In this document: positions 51,364 through 61,831 of the stretch, in pieces
Layout of the letters: each line of letters begins with the position of its first letter
How positions within the stretch are numbered: position 1 is the first letter of the stretch
Assembly: GCF_007989625.1 (NCBI RefSeq)
Contig: NZ_BJUK01000006.1
Location: forward strand, 62,001 to 126,000
DNA: 64,000 nt
Direction: 5' to 3'
Origin: Bisbaumannia pacifica
GTDB taxonomy: Bacteria > Pseudomonadota > Gammaproteobacteria > Pseudomonadales > Halomonadaceae
Position numbers and translations under genes: made by a program
The notes under the pieces: model-generated
What the model was told of the DNA's origin: nothing
Database searches by the model: none
The model's input: the letters and a program-made list of their open reading frames with translations, nothing else

Positions 51364-53862
51364 ATGTCAGACATGACCGTTAAAGATTTTGCAGCCAAGG
51401 TGGGGCGCGACGTGCCTCGCCTGCTGGAACAGATGAAAGAAGCCGGGCTGTCCCATAAGTCCGAGAGCGACGCCGTCTCCGAAGAGGACAAGCGGTGCCT
51501 GCTCGATTACCTCACCAAGAGCCACGGCGGCAGCGGTGCCGGGGCCAGGAATCGCATTACCCTGACCCGCAAGACCAAGAGCCGTATCAAGACCGGTGAG
51601 CGGGGCAAGACCATCGAGGTGCAGGTGCGCAAGAAGCGTACCTACGTCAAGCGCGAGGAAGAGCAGCTCGCCGAGGAACCCAAGGCGCAGGATCATGGCC
51701 CCCGCCAGCTGGTGGGTGACATGGCCGAGGCCGAGGCCAAGCGCGAGGCCCGCGAGGCGGAAGAGGCCAAGGCGCGTGCCGCCGAGCAGGCCGCCCAGGA
51801 AGCCGCCGCCAAGCTCGAGGCCGAGAAGGCCGCCGAGGTGCCGGAGGTGCCGGTGCCCGAGCTGGATACCAGCGAGCCCGCCGGCGACCAGCCCCCGGCG
51901 CCGCCCAAGGAGGGTCGCACCGACCGTCGCACCGCGCCGCCCAAGAAGGCCTCCGCCAAGAAGGGCCGCCACGATCGCGATGACGACCGTGAAGAGCGTC
52001 GCCGTGGTGGTGCCAAGAAGGTCAAGCGCGCCGAGCGTCGCAGCACCCGCCGTGGCGGTGGTCGCGATAGCGGCGGCAAGCACGGCTTCCAGAAGCCGAC
52101 CCAGCCGATCGTGCGCGAGGTCTCGATCCCCGAGTCGATCAGCGTCGCCGACCTGGCCGACAAGATGTCGATCAAGGCCAACGAGGTGATCAAGGCGATG
52201 TTCACCATGGGCGCCGCGGTGACCATCAACCAGACCATCGATCAGGACACCGCCGCGATCGTGGTGGAAGAGATGGGCCATACGCCCAAGCTGGTCAAGG
52301 ACGATGCGCTGGAGACCGAGGTCCTCGCCGGCATCTCCTACGAGGGCGAGGAGATCACCCGCTCGCCGGTGGTCACCGTGATGGGTCACGTCGACCACGG
52401 CAAGACCTCGCTGCTCGACTATATCCGTCAGGCCAAGGTCGCCACCGGCGAAGCCGGCGGCATCACCCAGCATATCGGCGCCTACCATGTGGAAGGCCAG
52501 CACGGTGGGGTGACCTTCCTGGACACCCCGGGTCACGCGGCCTTTACCGCCATGCGTGCCCGCGGTGCCAAGGCCACCGACGTGGTGATCCTGGTGGTGG
52601 CCGCCGATGACGGCGTCATGCCCCAGACCATCGAGGCGATCGAGCACTCCAAGGCCGCCGAAGTGCCCATGGTGGTGGCGGTCAACAAGATCGACAAGCC
52701 CGCCGCGGATCCCGATCGGGTCAAGAACGAACTCTCCCAGCACGGGGTCATCTCCGAGGAGTGGGGTGGCGACACCCAGTTCGTGCATGTCTCCGCCAAG
52801 ACCGGCGAGGGCATCGATGACCTGATCGAGGCCGTGCAGCTGGTCTCCGAGGTGCTCGAGCTCAAGGCCGTGCCGGAAGCGCCCGGCAAGGGCGTGGTGG
52901 TCGAGTCGCGTCTCGACAAGGGCCGCGGCCCGGTGGCCACCGTGCTGGTTCAGAACGGCACCCTGAAGAAGGGCGATATCGTCCTCGCCGGCCTGCACTA
53001 CGGCCGGGTGCGCGCCCTGACCAACGAGCTGGGCAAGCAGGTCGACTCCGTGGGGCCGGCCATGCCGGTGGAGATCCAGGGCCTCGACGGCACCCCGGAC
53101 GCCGGTGACGACTTCATGGTGGTGGCCGACGAGAAGAAGGCCCGCGAGGTCGCCAACTTCCGTCAGGGCAAGTACCGCGAGGTGCGCCTGGCCCGCCAGC
53201 AGAAGGCCAAGCTGGAGAACATGTTCAGCCAGATGGGCCAGGACGAGGTGGCCAAGGTCAATATCGTCCTCAAGGCCGACGTCCAGGGCTCCCTGGAGGC
53301 CATCAAGGGCGCCCTGGAAGAGCTCTCCACTGACGAGGTGCAGGTCTCCGTGGTCTCCTCCGGGGTCGGCGGTATCACCGGTACCGACGCCAACCTGGCG
53401 CTGGCTTCCGAGGCCATCGTGGTGGGCTTCAACGTGCGTGCCGACGCCGCCGCCCGCGAGATCATCGAGCGCGAAGGCCTGGACCTGCGCTACTACAGCG
53501 TCATCTACCACCTGATCGACGAGGTCAAGCAGGCCATGAGCGGCATGCTGGCACCGGAGTGGAAGGAGGAGATCGTCGGTGTGGCCGAGGTTCGCGACGT
53601 CTTCCGCGCGCCCAAGATCGGTGCCGTGGCCGGCTGCATGGTGGTCGAGGGTACCGTCTACCGCAGCAAGAAGATCCGCGTGCTGCGCGACAACGTGGTC
53701 ATCTACGAGGGCGAGCTCGAGTCGCTGCGTCGCTTCAAGGACGATGTCCAGGAAGTCCGCAACGGCATGGAGTGTGGCATCGGCGTGAAGAACTACAACG
53801 ATGTCCAGGTCGGCGACAAGATCGAGGTCTTCGATCAGGTCAAGGTCGAGCGCTCGCTGTAA
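51364..53862 (+). CDS. infB: Translation initiation factor IF-2
   Basis: 832 aa. The N-terminal IF2_N domain ([20 protein letters not shown]) is followed by a long charged Ala/Lys/Glu-rich linker (about 100-245) and a second IF2_N. The GTPase domain has [16 protein letters not shown] (about 343-358), [13 protein letters not shown] and VAVNKIDKP. The C-terminal domains bind fMet-tRNA. Part of the nusA-infB operon, 27 bp from nusA. Confidence 0.98.
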   Translation: MSDMTVKDFAAKVGRDVPRLLEQMKEAGLSHKSESDAVSEEDKRCLLDYLTKSHGGSGAGARNRITLTRKTKSRIKTGERGKTIEVQVRKKRTYVKREEEQLAEEPKAQDHGPRQLVGDMAEAEAKREAREAEEAKARAAEQAAQEAAAKLEAEKAAEVPEVPVPELDTSEPAGDQPPAPPKEGRTDRRTAPPKKASAKKGRHDRDDDREERRRGGAKKVKRAERRSTRRGGGRDSGGKHGFQKPTQPIVREVSIPESISVADLADKMSIKANEVIKAMFTMGAAVTINQTIDQDTAAIVVEEMGHTPKLVKDDALETEVLAGISYEGEEITRSPVVTVMGHVDHGKTSLLDYIRQAKVATGEAGGITQHIGAYHVEGQHGGVTFLDTPGHAAFTAMRARGAKATDVVILVVAADDGVMPQTIEAIEHSKAAEVPMVVAVNKIDKPAADPDRVKNELSQHGVISEEWGGDTQFVHVSAKTGEGIDDLIEAVQLVSEVLELKAVPEAPGKGVVVESRLDKGRGPVATVLVQNGTLKKGDIVLAGLHYGRVRALTNELGKQVDSVGPAMPVEIQGLDGTPDAGDDFMVVADEKKAREVANFRQGKYREVRLARQQKAKLENMFSQMGQDEVAKVNIVLKADVQGSLEAIKGALEELSTDEVQVSVVSSGVGGITGTDANLALASEAIVVGFNVRADAAAREIIEREGLDLRYYSVIYHLIDEVKQAMSGMLAPEWKEEIVGVAEVRDVFRAPKIGAVAGCMVVEGTVYRSKKIRVLRDNVVIYEGELESLRRFKDDVQEVRNGMECGIGVKNYNDVQVGDKIEVFDQVKVERSL

Positions 53863-53882
53863 CGCCCTAGGAGCAGAGTCCC

Positions 53883-54269
53883 ATGCGCGAATTCAAGCGT
53901 ACCGACCGGGTCGCCGACCAGCTGCAGAAGGAGCTGGCGGTACTCATCCAGCGTGAGGTCAAGGATCCGCGCCTGGGCATGGTCACCGTCAGCGGCGTCA
54001 AGGTGAGTCGTGACCTCGGTTATGCCGATGTCTACATCACCCTGCTGGGCGAGAACGATGCCGAGACGATCAAGGCCAACCTGGGCATCCTGCGCCGGGC
54101 GGCGGGCTTCCTGCGCGGTCAGGTCGGCCGTCGCATCAAGCTGCGCCATGTGCCGGAGCTGCGCTTCCACTACGATGAGAGCGTGGTACGCGGCCAGCGG
54201 CTCTCCTCGCTGATCGACGAGGCGGTAGCCAGCGATCGCGGCCAGCGGGATGACGAGGAGTCGGAGTAA
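53883..54269 (+). CDS. rbfA: Ribosome-binding factor RbfA
   Basis: 128 aa. KH-like protein with FKRTDRVADQLQKELAVLIQ, DPRLGMVTVSGVKVSRDLGY and LRHVPELRFHYDESVVRGQR. It acts in 16S rRNA maturation and cold adaptation. Its stop overlaps the truB start by one base (TAATG). Confidence 0.96.
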   Translation: MREFKRTDRVADQLQKELAVLIQREVKDPRLGMVTVSGVKVSRDLGYADVYITLLGENDAETIKANLGILRRAAGFLRGQVGRRIKLRHVPELRFHYDESVVRGQRLSSLIDEAVASDRGQRDDEESE

Positions 54270-55186
54270 TGGCCAGGCGTCGTCGCGGGCTGCCCATCGA
54301 CGGCGTCCTGCTGCTGGACAAGCCCCAGGGGCTGTCCAGCAACCAGGCCCTGCAGCGCGCCCGGCGCCTCTATCAGGCCCAGAAGGCCGGGCATACCGGC
54401 ACCCTGGACCCGATGGCCACCGGCCTGCTGCCGGTGTGCTTCGGCGAGGCCACCAAGTTCTCGTCGCAGCTGCTGGACGCCGATAAGGTCTATCGCGCCC
54501 GGCTGCGCCTGGGGGTGACCACCACCACCGGCGACGCCGAGGGCGAGGTGCTCCAGGAGCGGCCGGTGCCGGCGCTGGATGAGGCGAGCATCGAGGCGGT
54601 CCTGGCGCGCTTTCGCGGCGAGATCGAGCAGCTGCCGCCGATGTATTCGGCGCTCAAGCATCAGGGCCGCCCGCTCTATGAATTGGCCCGCGAGGGCAAG
54701 ACGATCGAGCGTGCAGTCCGCCGCGTGACGGTTTATGATGTGCGCCTTCTCGCCCTGGAGGGCGAGGAATTCACGCTGGAAGCCAGCGTCAGCAAGGGCA
54801 CCTATATCCGCACCCTGGCCGAGGACATCGGCGAGGCGCTGGGATGTGGGGCTCATCTTACCGCCCTGCGGCGCCTGAAGACCGGGCCCTTCACGGCGGA
54901 AGGAATGCTGACCCTCGAGGCCCTGGAGGGATTCGAGGACGCTGAGCGCCAGGCGCATCTGTTACCCATGGATGTGCTGGTGGCGCATCTGCCGTCATTG
55001 ACGGTGGCGGCCGACGCGGCCAAGCGGCTGACCCACGGTCAGCCGGCGCGGCTCGAGGTCGGAGCGCTGGCCGTGGAGAGCACGGTACGACTCTATCATG
55101 ACGGGGCCTTCCTGGGCCTCGGTGTGGTGGCGGGGCCACAGGAGGTGGCGCCGAAGCGGCTGCTGAGTAGCGCGGCCGCATCTTAG
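54269..55186 (+). CDS. truB: tRNA pseudouridine-55 synthase TruB
   Basis: 305 aa. The catalytic aspartate is about residue 47 in [18 protein letters not shown]. Other motifs are [34 protein letters not shown] and [20 protein letters not shown]. It makes pseudouridine in the T loop of tRNAs. A C-terminal PUA-like extension is present. Coupled to rbfA. Confidence 0.97.
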   Translation: MARRRRGLPIDGVLLLDKPQGLSSNQALQRARRLYQAQKAGHTGTLDPMATGLLPVCFGEATKFSSQLLDADKVYRARLRLGVTTTTGDAEGEVLQERPVPALDEASIEAVLARFRGEIEQLPPMYSALKHQGRPLYELAREGKTIERAVRRVTVYDVRLLALEGEEFTLEASVSKGTYIRTLAEDIGEALGCGAHLTALRRLKTGPFTAEGMLTLEALEGFEDAERQAHLLPMDVLVAHLPSLTVAADAAKRLTHGQPARLEVGALAVESTVRLYHDGAFLGLGVVAGPQEVAPKRLLSSAAAS

Positions 55187-55262
55187 GGAGCATCGCCGAG
55201 ACTGCAAATATGCGTGGTCTCACCCATTCATCATTCAGGCATATTGCTTACTGGAGATACAG

Positions 55263-55532
55263 ATGGCACTGACCGCTGAACAGAAGGCCGAGATCGTCAA
55301 GGAATTCGGCCGTGGCGAGAACGACACCGGTTCCCCCGAAGTGCAGGTGGCCCTGCTGAGCGCCAACATCGATGGCCTGCAGGATCACTTCAAGAGCAAC
55401 AAGCAGGATCACCACTCCCGTCGTGGCCTGATCCGCATGGTTAACCAGCGTCGTAAGCTGCTGGACTACCTGAAGCGCAAGGACTTCGAGCGCTATCAGG
55501 CTTTGATCCAGCGCCTCGGCCTGCGTCGTTAA
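55263..55532 (+). CDS. rpsO: 30S ribosomal protein S15
   Basis: 89 aa, exactly the family length. Typical [40 protein letters not shown] and RLGLRR end. It binds the central domain of 16S rRNA. A large hairpin that starts at its stop codon separates it from pnp. Confidence 0.98.
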   Translation: MALTAEQKAEIVKEFGRGENDTGSPEVQVALLSANIDGLQDHFKSNKQDHHSRRGLIRMVNQRRKLLDYLKRKDFERYQALIQRLGLRR

Positions 55533-55674
55533 GAAAAGGGTATTTCGCGACTGCGCTCGATATCCTGGCTGCCGGCGGTGCTCGGAATCCTCATGTAGCA
55601 GGCTACACTCCGGTTCCTGCGCTCCGGCGGCAGCCAGCCTCTCATCGCTCGTAACGCGAAATCCGCCTTTTCTT
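55531..55674 (+). other. Very long rpsO-pnp intercistronic hairpin (probable RNase III target)
   Basis: The outer stem AAGAAAAGG (55531-55539) pairs with CCTTTTCTT (55666-55674), then ATTTCGCG (55542-55549) with CGCGAAAT (55655-55662), then CTGGCTGCCG/CGGCAGCCAG and a TGTAGC/GCTACA tip. It spans about 144 nt with bulges. In E. coli an RNase III stem-loop in the pnp leader gives PNPase autoregulation. The position here suggests the same role. Confidence 0.75.
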
Positions 55675-55684
55675 TCAGGTCTCG

Positions 55685-55719
55685 AAAAACGGGTAGCCCT
55701 CAGGGGCTGCCCGTTTTTT
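55685..55719 (+). terminator. Intrinsic terminator downstream of rpsO
   Basis: ACGGG-T-AGCCC paired with GGGCT-G-CCCGT, TCAG loop, six T residues. It should end much of the rpsO transcription before pnp; a TAAAAT box (55768-55773) may start pnp. Confidence 0.85.
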
Positions 55720-55830
55720 GTCTTTGGCGGAAAAGCGGTTGCGGTGGCCCTTGGGGGCGGCAGGCCCTAAAATGATCGCCGAGTCGAGTAGACCGCAAAT
55801 GAAAACGCATCGAAAGGTAAGGACGTCACC

Positions 55831-57954
55831 GTGAACCCGGTAAAGAAAACATTCCAGTACGGTCGTAGCACCGTCACCCTCGAGACCGGCCGCATCGCCC
55901 GCCAGGCCACCGGCGCCGTGCAGGTCACCATGGACGATACCGTGGTGCTGTGCACCGTGGTGGGCAAGAAGGAGGCGAACCCGAATCAGCCCTTCTTCCC
56001 GCTGTCGGTCCACTACCAGGAGAAGACCTATGCCGTGGGCAAGATCCCCGGTGGCTTCTTCAAGCGCGAAGGGCGTCCGACCGAGAAGGAAACCCTCACC
56101 TCTCGACTGATCGACCGCCCGATCCGTCCGCTCTTCCCCAAGGGCTTCATGAATGAAGTCCAGGTGATCTGTACCGTGCTCTCCGCGGATCGCAACCAGG
56201 ACCCGGATATCGCCGCCATGCTGGGCACCTCCGCGGCCCTGGCCATCTCCGGGATTCCCTTCAACGGCCCCATCGCCGCCGCGCGGGTCGGTTTCAGCGA
56301 AGACAAGGGCTACTTCCTCAACCCCAGCGTCGAGGAACTCACCACCTCCGAGCTGGACATGGTGGTGGCCGGCACCGAGAAGGCGGTGCTGATGGTCGAG
56401 TCCGAGGCCAAGGAGCTGCTCGAGGACGAGATGCTGGGTGCCGTGCTCTTCGGTCACCAGGAGATGCAGGTGGCCATCCAGGCCATCAACGAGCTGGTCG
56501 CCGAGGCCGGCAAGCCCAAGTGGGACTGGCAGCCGGCGGCGGAAAATACCGCCCTCAAGGAGGCCATCACCGCCGGCTTCGAGGCCAAGGTGGGTGAAGC
56601 CTATCGCATCACCGACAAGATGGCCCGCCAGGATGCCCTCAGCGCCGCCAAGGCCGAAGCCGTCGAGCAACTGGCCGGCGAGGGCGAAGGTCAGTTCGAT
56701 GCCGACGAGGTGAAGGGCGCCTTCGCCAGCCTGGAGAAGCGCGTGGTGCGTGCCCGGGTCACCAACGGCGAGCCGCGTATCGACGGCCGCGACCACAAGA
56801 CCGTGCGTCCGCTGGCCATCGAGGTGGGCAGCCTGCCCAAGACCCATGGCTCCGCCATTTTTACCCGCGGCGAGACCCAGGCCATCGTCATCGCCACCCT
56901 GGGCACCCTGCGCGATGCGCAGCTGATCGAGTCCCTGGAGGGCGAGCGCAAGGATCGTTTCCTGCTGCACTACAACTTCCCCCCCTACTGCGTGGGCGAG
57001 GCCGGCTTCATGGGCGGGCCCAAGCGTCGCGAGATCGGCCACGGCCGCCTGGCCCGTCGTGGCGTCCAGGCCATGCTGCCTGCCGAGGACGATTTCCCCT
57101 ACACCATCCGCGTGGTCTCCGAGATCACCGAGTCCAACGGCTCCAGCTCCATGGCCTCGGTGTGCGGCACCTCCCTGGCGCTGATGGATGCCGGCGTGCC
57201 CCTCAAGGCCCCGGTGGCGGGGATCGCCATGGGTCTGGTCAAGGATGGCGAGAAGTTTGCCGTGCTCACCGATATCCTCGGTGACGAGGACCACCTGGGC
57301 GACATGGACTTCAAGGTGGCCGGTTCCGCCGAGGGCGTCACCGCCCTGCAGATGGACATCAAGATCGAGGGCATCAACGAGGAGATCATGGAACTTGCCC
57401 TGCAGCAGGCCTACGACGCCCGTCTGCATATCCTCCAGCAGATGAATGCCGTGATCGACCAGAGCCGCGACGAGCTCTCCGAGAACGCGCCTTCCATGGC
57501 CACCATCAAGATCGATCCGGAGAAGATCCGCGACGTCATCGGCAAGGGCGGCGCCACCATCCGCAAGATCTGCGACGACACCGGCGCCTCCATCGACCTG
57601 GACGACGACGGCACCGTGCGCATCTACGCCGACGACAAGGCGGCGGCCAAGGCGGCCATCGATATCGTCCTGGAGATCACCGCCGAGGCGGAGATCGGCA
57701 AGCTCTACAAGGGCAAGGTGGTGCGTATCGCCGACTTCGGTGCCTTCGTCAATATCATGCCGGGCACCGACGGCCTGGTGCATATCTCCCAGATCGTCCC
57801 GGAGCGGGTCAATGACGTCCGCGACTTCCTCAACGAGGGGGATGAGGTGATCGTCAAGGTGCTGGATATCGACAACCGCAACCGCGTCAAGCTCTCCATC
57901 AAGGAGATCACCGCGGAAGAGAAGGCGGCCTTCGAGGCGGAAGTCGCCGAATAA
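55831..57954 (+). CDS. pnp: Polynucleotide phosphorylase PNPase
   Basis: 707 aa, GTG start. Two RNase PH domains (about 5-140 and 310-550) have an intervening helical domain. The active-site segment [20 protein letters not shown] is in the second PH domain. KH ([20 protein letters not shown]) and S1 ([20 protein letters not shown]) domains follow. It degrades RNA 3' to 5' with phosphate and is part of the degradosome. A GC hairpin terminator follows. Confidence 0.98.
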   Translation: MNPVKKTFQYGRSTVTLETGRIARQATGAVQVTMDDTVVLCTVVGKKEANPNQPFFPLSVHYQEKTYAVGKIPGGFFKREGRPTEKETLTSRLIDRPIRPLFPKGFMNEVQVICTVLSADRNQDPDIAAMLGTSAALAISGIPFNGPIAAARVGFSEDKGYFLNPSVEELTTSELDMVVAGTEKAVLMVESEAKELLEDEMLGAVLFGHQEMQVAIQAINELVAEAGKPKWDWQPAAENTALKEAITAGFEAKVGEAYRITDKMARQDALSAAKAEAVEQLAGEGEGQFDADEVKGAFASLEKRVVRARVTNGEPRIDGRDHKTVRPLAIEVGSLPKTHGSAIFTRGETQAIVIATLGTLRDAQLIESLEGERKDRFLLHYNFPPYCVGEAGFMGGPKRREIGHGRLARRGVQAMLPAEDDFPYTIRVVSEITESNGSSSMASVCGTSLALMDAGVPLKAPVAGIAMGLVKDGEKFAVLTDILGDEDHLGDMDFKVAGSAEGVTALQMDIKIEGINEEIMELALQQAYDARLHILQQMNAVIDQSRDELSENAPSMATIKIDPEKIRDVIGKGGATIRKICDDTGASIDLDDDGTVRIYADDKAAAKAAIDIVLEITAEAEIGKLYKGKVVRIADFGAFVNIMPGTDGLVHISQIVPERVNDVRDFLNEGDEVIVKVLDIDNRNRVKLSIKEITAEEKAAFEAEVAE

Positions 57955-57968
57955 GCGACGCCTGTGGC

Positions 57969-58006
57969 ACGACGACGCCCCCGCATTCGCGGGGGCGTCG
58001 TCGTTT
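57969..58006. terminator. Terminator between pnp and fimT
   Basis: A perfect 16-bp stem (57969-57984 with 57989-58004) with an ATTC loop, then TT. It is shared by the convergent genes. Confidence 0.8.
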
Positions 58007-58011
58007 AGGGG

Positions 58012-58554
58012 TCAGCAATCCGGCGTGGAGACCACGCGCACCCGTCCCAGGTTGCTGAGGATCACCTGGGCGCCGGTTCCCAGGCGCCCGCAGACGCGGA
58101 AGGTACCGTTGTGTCCCGCCGAGCGGCCCAGGGCGGTATAGCGCACCGGTCGCAGGTCCTGGCGGAAGCTGACCCGAGTGCCGCGCCCCGGAGGCAGCTC
58201 CTTCAGCAGGGGCGCATCGCTCAGGTCGCCATCGTCGGCGCTACCCTGGACGATGACCAGGGGCGCCGCCCAGTCGGCGCCATCGCAGGCCAGGCGATCC
58301 CGGCTGGGGCAGACGGTGATGGTGGTGCGGCGCGTCACGGCGGTATTGCGGGCCTGGGCCAGGGCGGTCTTGAGGCGCAGCACCTCGGCGGCCACCTCGT
58401 TGCGAGCGCTGAAGCGCTGATAGCTAGGCAGGGCCCAGGTGGCGAGGATGGCGGCGATGGCGATGGTCACCAGCAGCTCGATCAGGGTCAGCCCCTTTGC
58501 CTGCCGGGGGGCCTTGCCGGTACTGTATACAACATCCTGGATCTCGGGGCGCAT
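58012..58554 (-). CDS. fimT: GspH/FimT-family pseudopilin
   Basis: 180 aa. A type-IV prepilin signal: KG followed by LTLIELLVTIAIAAILATWA, with Gly at -1 and Glu at +5 for cleavage and N-methylation by PilD. It continues into the amphipathic helix LPSYQRFSARNEVAAEVLRL. The globular part has four cysteines (CPSRDRLAC; FRVCGRLG; final Cys). Minor pseudopilin of type-IV pilus assembly. No other pilus gene is nearby. Divergent from thiO, as fimT is in P. aeruginosa. Confidence 0.88.
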   Translation of the reverse strand: MRPEIQDVVYSTGKAPRQAKGLTLIELLVTIAIAAILATWALPSYQRFSARNEVAAEVLRLKTALAQARNTAVTRRTTITVCPSRDRLACDGADWAAPLVIVQGSADDGDLSDAPLLKELPPGRGTRVSFRQDLRPVRYTALGRSAGHNGTFRVCGRLGTGAQVILSNLGRVRVVSTPDC

Positions 58555-58647
58555 CTTGCCCTCCCGGATCGCTCCTCAACCAAGGGGTGATTCATTAACC
58601 CTAGTTCGCACCGCGATCCTGCCTGTCAGCCGGAACGGAAGAGTGCC

Positions 58648-59742
58648 GTGAGTGATTTCGTAATCGTGGGAGGGGGCGTCATCGGCATGATGAGCGCCCT
58701 GCAATTGGCCGATGCCGGCCATGAGGTGACCCTGGTGGAGCGCCAGTCCTGTGGCCAGGAGTCCTCCTGGGCCGGGGGCGGGATCGTCTCGCCCCTCTAT
58801 CCCTGGCGCTACAGTGCCCCCATCTCGCGGCTCTCGAGCTGGTCCGAGGGCTACTACCCGGAGTTGGCCCTGCGCCTGCTGGAGGAGACCGGGGTCGATC
58901 CTGAGTACCGGCAGAAGGGGCTGCTCTATCTGCGCGTTGACGACGAGGCGCGTGCCCTGGCCTGGGCTCGGGAGGTGGGCAAGCCCCTGGAGCGGGTGGG
59001 AGCCGACTTTCTCTATGACAAGGAGCCGGCGGCGGCCCCCGGCTGCGACGAGGCCCTGTGGATGCCGACCCTGGGCAGCATCCGCAACCCACGCCTGGTG
59101 CGTGCCCTGCGGATACGGCTGGCGGCCATGCCGCGGGTGGAGCTGCGCGAGCAGACCGAGGTGACGGGGCTGCGCGCCGCAGGGGGACGGATCACGGCGG
59201 TAGAGACCGCCACCGGCCCCATCGCCGGGCAGCAGATCGTGGTCTGTGGGGGGGCCTGGGCCGCGGACCTGCTGGCCGGGGTGGGCGTGGCGCTGGCGGT
59301 GCGCCCGGTGCGCGGCCAGATGATCCTGTTCCGGGCGCCACCGGGCCTGGTCAAGCGGGTGGTGCTGATGGACGGGCGCTACGTGATCCCCCGTGCCGAT
59401 GGCCGGGTGCTGGCCGGCTCGACCCTGGAGGAAGTGGGCTTCGACCAGGGGACCACCGAGGCCGCCCGTGACTCGCTATGGGAGAGTGCCACCGCCATCG
59501 TCCCGGCGTTGGCCGAGTGCCAGGTCGAGCACCACTGGGCGGGGCTGCGCCCCGGCTCCCCGGATGGCGTGCCCTTTATCGGCGCCGCCCCCGGCTTCAG
59601 CAACCTGCACGTCAATGCGGGGCACTACCGCAATGGCCTGGTATTGGCACCGGCCTCGACCCGCTTGCTGGTGGATGGCCTGTTGGGCCGCGAGCCGATC
59701 CTCGACCCGGCGCCCTATGCCCTAAGCACGCCCCGCGGCTAG
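58648..59742 (+). CDS. thiO: Glycine oxidase ThiO-like FAD-dependent oxidoreductase
   Basis: 364 aa, GTG start. FAD motif DFVIVGGGVIGMMSALQLAD at the N-terminus, SSWAGGGIVSPLYPW, and the C-terminal HHWAGLRPGSPDGVPFIGAA, then HVNAGHYRNGLVLAPAS, typical of ThiO. It oxidises glycine to dehydroglycine for the thiazole of thiamine in aerobes. The fimT-thiO adjacency supports the assignment over a general D-amino-acid oxidase. Confidence 0.85.
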   Translation: MSDFVIVGGGVIGMMSALQLADAGHEVTLVERQSCGQESSWAGGGIVSPLYPWRYSAPISRLSSWSEGYYPELALRLLEETGVDPEYRQKGLLYLRVDDEARALAWAREVGKPLERVGADFLYDKEPAAAPGCDEALWMPTLGSIRNPRLVRALRIRLAAMPRVELREQTEVTGLRAAGGRITAVETATGPIAGQQIVVCGGAWAADLLAGVGVALAVRPVRGQMILFRAPPGLVKRVVLMDGRYVIPRADGRVLAGSTLEEVGFDQGTTEAARDSLWESATAIVPALAECQVEHHWAGLRPGSPDGVPFIGAAPGFSNLHVNAGHYRNGLVLAPASTRLLVDGLLGREPILDPAPYALSTPRG

Positions 59743-59756
59743 GCCGTGCCTAGCCG

Positions 59757-60020
59757 CTAGTCGCTTTTCTGCTCTTCCAGGTACTTGTCGCGATGGGCGC
59801 TGCTGCAGAACCAGTCGCCCCGCTCGCGCAGGGCATCGGTTTCGGGTAAATGCACCTGGCAATAGCGGCAGCGCACCATCTGGCCCTGGCTGGCGGTCCC
59901 CTCGTCGGGGCTCAGTAGGTCGTCCCGGTCGAGTTTCCATTCCCGGTAGATGCGATAGAGCTTGAGGCCGGCGAAGAACAGCACGGCGAAGATGATCAGG
60001 CGTATCAGCAAGAGATTCAT
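59757..60020 (-). CDS. PP0621-family protein with CxxC motif
   Basis: 87 aa. One N-terminal membrane helix (LLLIRLIIFAVLFFAGLKLY) precedes a short cytosolic zinc-ribbon-like part with MVRCRYCQVHLPE and WFCSSAHRDKYLEEQ. Conserved small protein of gammaproteobacteria with no known function. Convergent with thiO and divergent from nadE. Confidence 0.85.
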   Translation of the reverse strand: MNLLLIRLIIFAVLFFAGLKLYRIYREWKLDRDDLLSPDEGTASQGQMVRCRYCQVHLPETDALRERGDWFCSSAHRDKYLEEQKSD

Positions 60021-60119
60021 CCTAGGGTGGCTCCCTGGTCGGGCGGCTTGGCTTTGCTACCGGAGCGGCCATGCGGGACAATGTCGACTACCCGAGAGTT
60101 TCGAGAGATTTCCGCGACC

Positions 60120-61751
60120 ATGCAAGACCTGACGCTGGTGATGGCCCAACTCGACCCTTTGGTCGGCGATATTCCCGGCAATACCGCGCGCGCCATCGAG
60201 GCGGTGCGGGAAGCCCGGATCGAGCACGGGGCCGATATCGTGGTGCTGCCGGAGCTGTGCCTGACCGGCTATCCGCCGGAGGACCTGCTGCTGCGCCCTT
60301 CCATGGAGAGCCGCCTGCGCGAGGCGCGGGCGAGGATGGCCGAGAAGGTCGCCTCCGGCGTGCTGGTGATCGTCGGCTACCCCGGCATTCGCGAGGGCAA
60401 GCGCTATAACCTGGCCGGCCTGCTCTACAACGGCGAATGGCTCGATGAGTACGCCAAGCAGAGCCTGCCCAACTATCAGGTCTTCGACGAGCAGCGCTAT
60501 TTCGAGGCGGGCCATGAGCCCCTGGTGATCGACCACCTCGGCGTGCGCCTGGGCATCCTGATCTGCGAGGACCTGTGGGCCGAGACGCCGGTGCTCCAGG
60601 CGCGGGATGCCGGGGCCGATATCCTGGTCAGCCTCAACGCCTCGCCCTTCCACCATGACAAGCCCGCCGAGCGCCTGGCGCTACTCGAGGCGCGGGCCGC
60701 CGAGGCGCGTCGTCCCCTGGTCTATGCCAACATGATCGGCGGCCAGGACGAGCTGGTCTTCGATGGTGGCTCGGCCTGCGTCGACGCCGAGGGGGCACTG
60801 CGGGTCCAGGCGCCCCACTGGGAGGTGGGGCTGATGCCGGTACAGCTCGTCAATATCGATGGCCTCTGGGTGCCCCAGGCCGGCGAATGCGTAGCGGTGC
60901 CCGACGCCGAGGAGAACCTCTACTGCGCCCTGGTCACCGGGCTACGCGACTACGTCAACAAGAGCGGCTTCCGGGGCGTGGTGCTGGGCCTCTCCGGGGG
61001 CATCGACTCGGCATTGTCGCTGGCCATCGCCGTGGACGCCCTGGGGCCCGAGCGGGTCCAGGCGGTGATGATGCCCTATCACTATACCGCCGAGATCTCC
61101 CAGGAGGATGCCGCCGAGCAGGCGCGGCTGCTCGGCGTGCACTACGAGGTGCTGCCCATCGCCCCCATGGTGGAAGCCTTCGGTGCGACCCTGGCGGAGA
61201 GCTTCGCCGGCACCGAGCGGGACACCACCGAGGAGAACCTGCAGTCGCGTACCCGCGGGGTGCTGCTGATGGCGATCTCCAACAAGAAGGGGCTGATGGT
61301 GCTGACCACCGGCAACAAGAGCGAGATGGCGGTGGGCTATGCCACCCTCTACGGCGACATGGTGGGGGGCTACAACGCCCTCAAGGACGTCTACAAGACC
61401 TGGGTCTATCGCCTGGCCCGCTGGCGCAATGCCCAGGAGCCGGCGATCCCCGAGCGGGTCATCGAGCGCCCGCCCTCCGCCGAGCTGGCGCCGGATCAGC
61501 AGGACAGTGACTCCCTGCCCGACTACGATACCCTGGACGCCATCCTGGTGCGCTATATCGAGGGCGACATGAGCGCCGAGGCGATCATCGCCGCCGGCTT
61601 CGACCGCGACGACGTCTATCGGGTGGTGCGCCTGGTGGATCGCTGCGAGTACAAGCGGCGCCAGGCGCCGGTGGGGGTGCGGGTCACGCCGCGGGGCTTC
61701 GGCCGCGATCGCCGCTATCCTATCGTCAATGGCTGGCAGCCCGGCGAGTAA
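60120..61751 (+). CDS. nadE: Glutamine-dependent NAD+ synthetase NadE
   Basis: 543 aa from ATG 60120 (MQDLTLVMAQLDPLVGD), the normal family start; upstream in-frame ATGs would add an unrelated tail. The N-terminal nitrilase-type glutaminase has its triad in VVLPELCLTGY, YAKQSLPNYQV and LGILICEDLW. The C-terminal ATP-pyrophosphatase loop is VVLGLSGGIDSALSLAI. It converts deamido-NAD to NAD+. A bidirectional hairpin follows. Confidence 0.96.
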   Translation: MQDLTLVMAQLDPLVGDIPGNTARAIEAVREARIEHGADIVVLPELCLTGYPPEDLLLRPSMESRLREARARMAEKVASGVLVIVGYPGIREGKRYNLAGLLYNGEWLDEYAKQSLPNYQVFDEQRYFEAGHEPLVIDHLGVRLGILICEDLWAETPVLQARDAGADILVSLNASPFHHDKPAERLALLEARAAEARRPLVYANMIGGQDELVFDGGSACVDAEGALRVQAPHWEVGLMPVQLVNIDGLWVPQAGECVAVPDAEENLYCALVTGLRDYVNKSGFRGVVLGLSGGIDSALSLAIAVDALGPERVQAVMMPYHYTAEISQEDAAEQARLLGVHYEVLPIAPMVEAFGATLAESFAGTERDTTEENLQSRTRGVLLMAISNKKGLMVLTTGNKSEMAVGYATLYGDMVGGYNALKDVYKTWVYRLARWRNAQEPAIPERVIERPPSAELAPDQQDSDSLPDYDTLDAILVRYIEGDMSAEAIIAAGFDRDDVYRVVRLVDRCEYKRRQAPVGVRVTPRGFGRDRRYPIVNGWQPGE

Positions 61752-61766
61752 CCCGCCCGGCCAACG

Positions 61767-61796
61767 CAAGACGCCACCCCGAGGGGTGGCGTCTTG
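61767..61796. terminator. Bidirectional terminator between nadE and bamD
   Basis: CAAGACGCCACCC paired with GGGTGGCGTCTTG around a 4-nt loop, between convergent genes. No long T-run on either strand. Confidence 0.7.
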
Positions 61797-61831
61797 CCGA
61801 GTGGCGCTGATAGGCGATCGAGGGCGACTGC

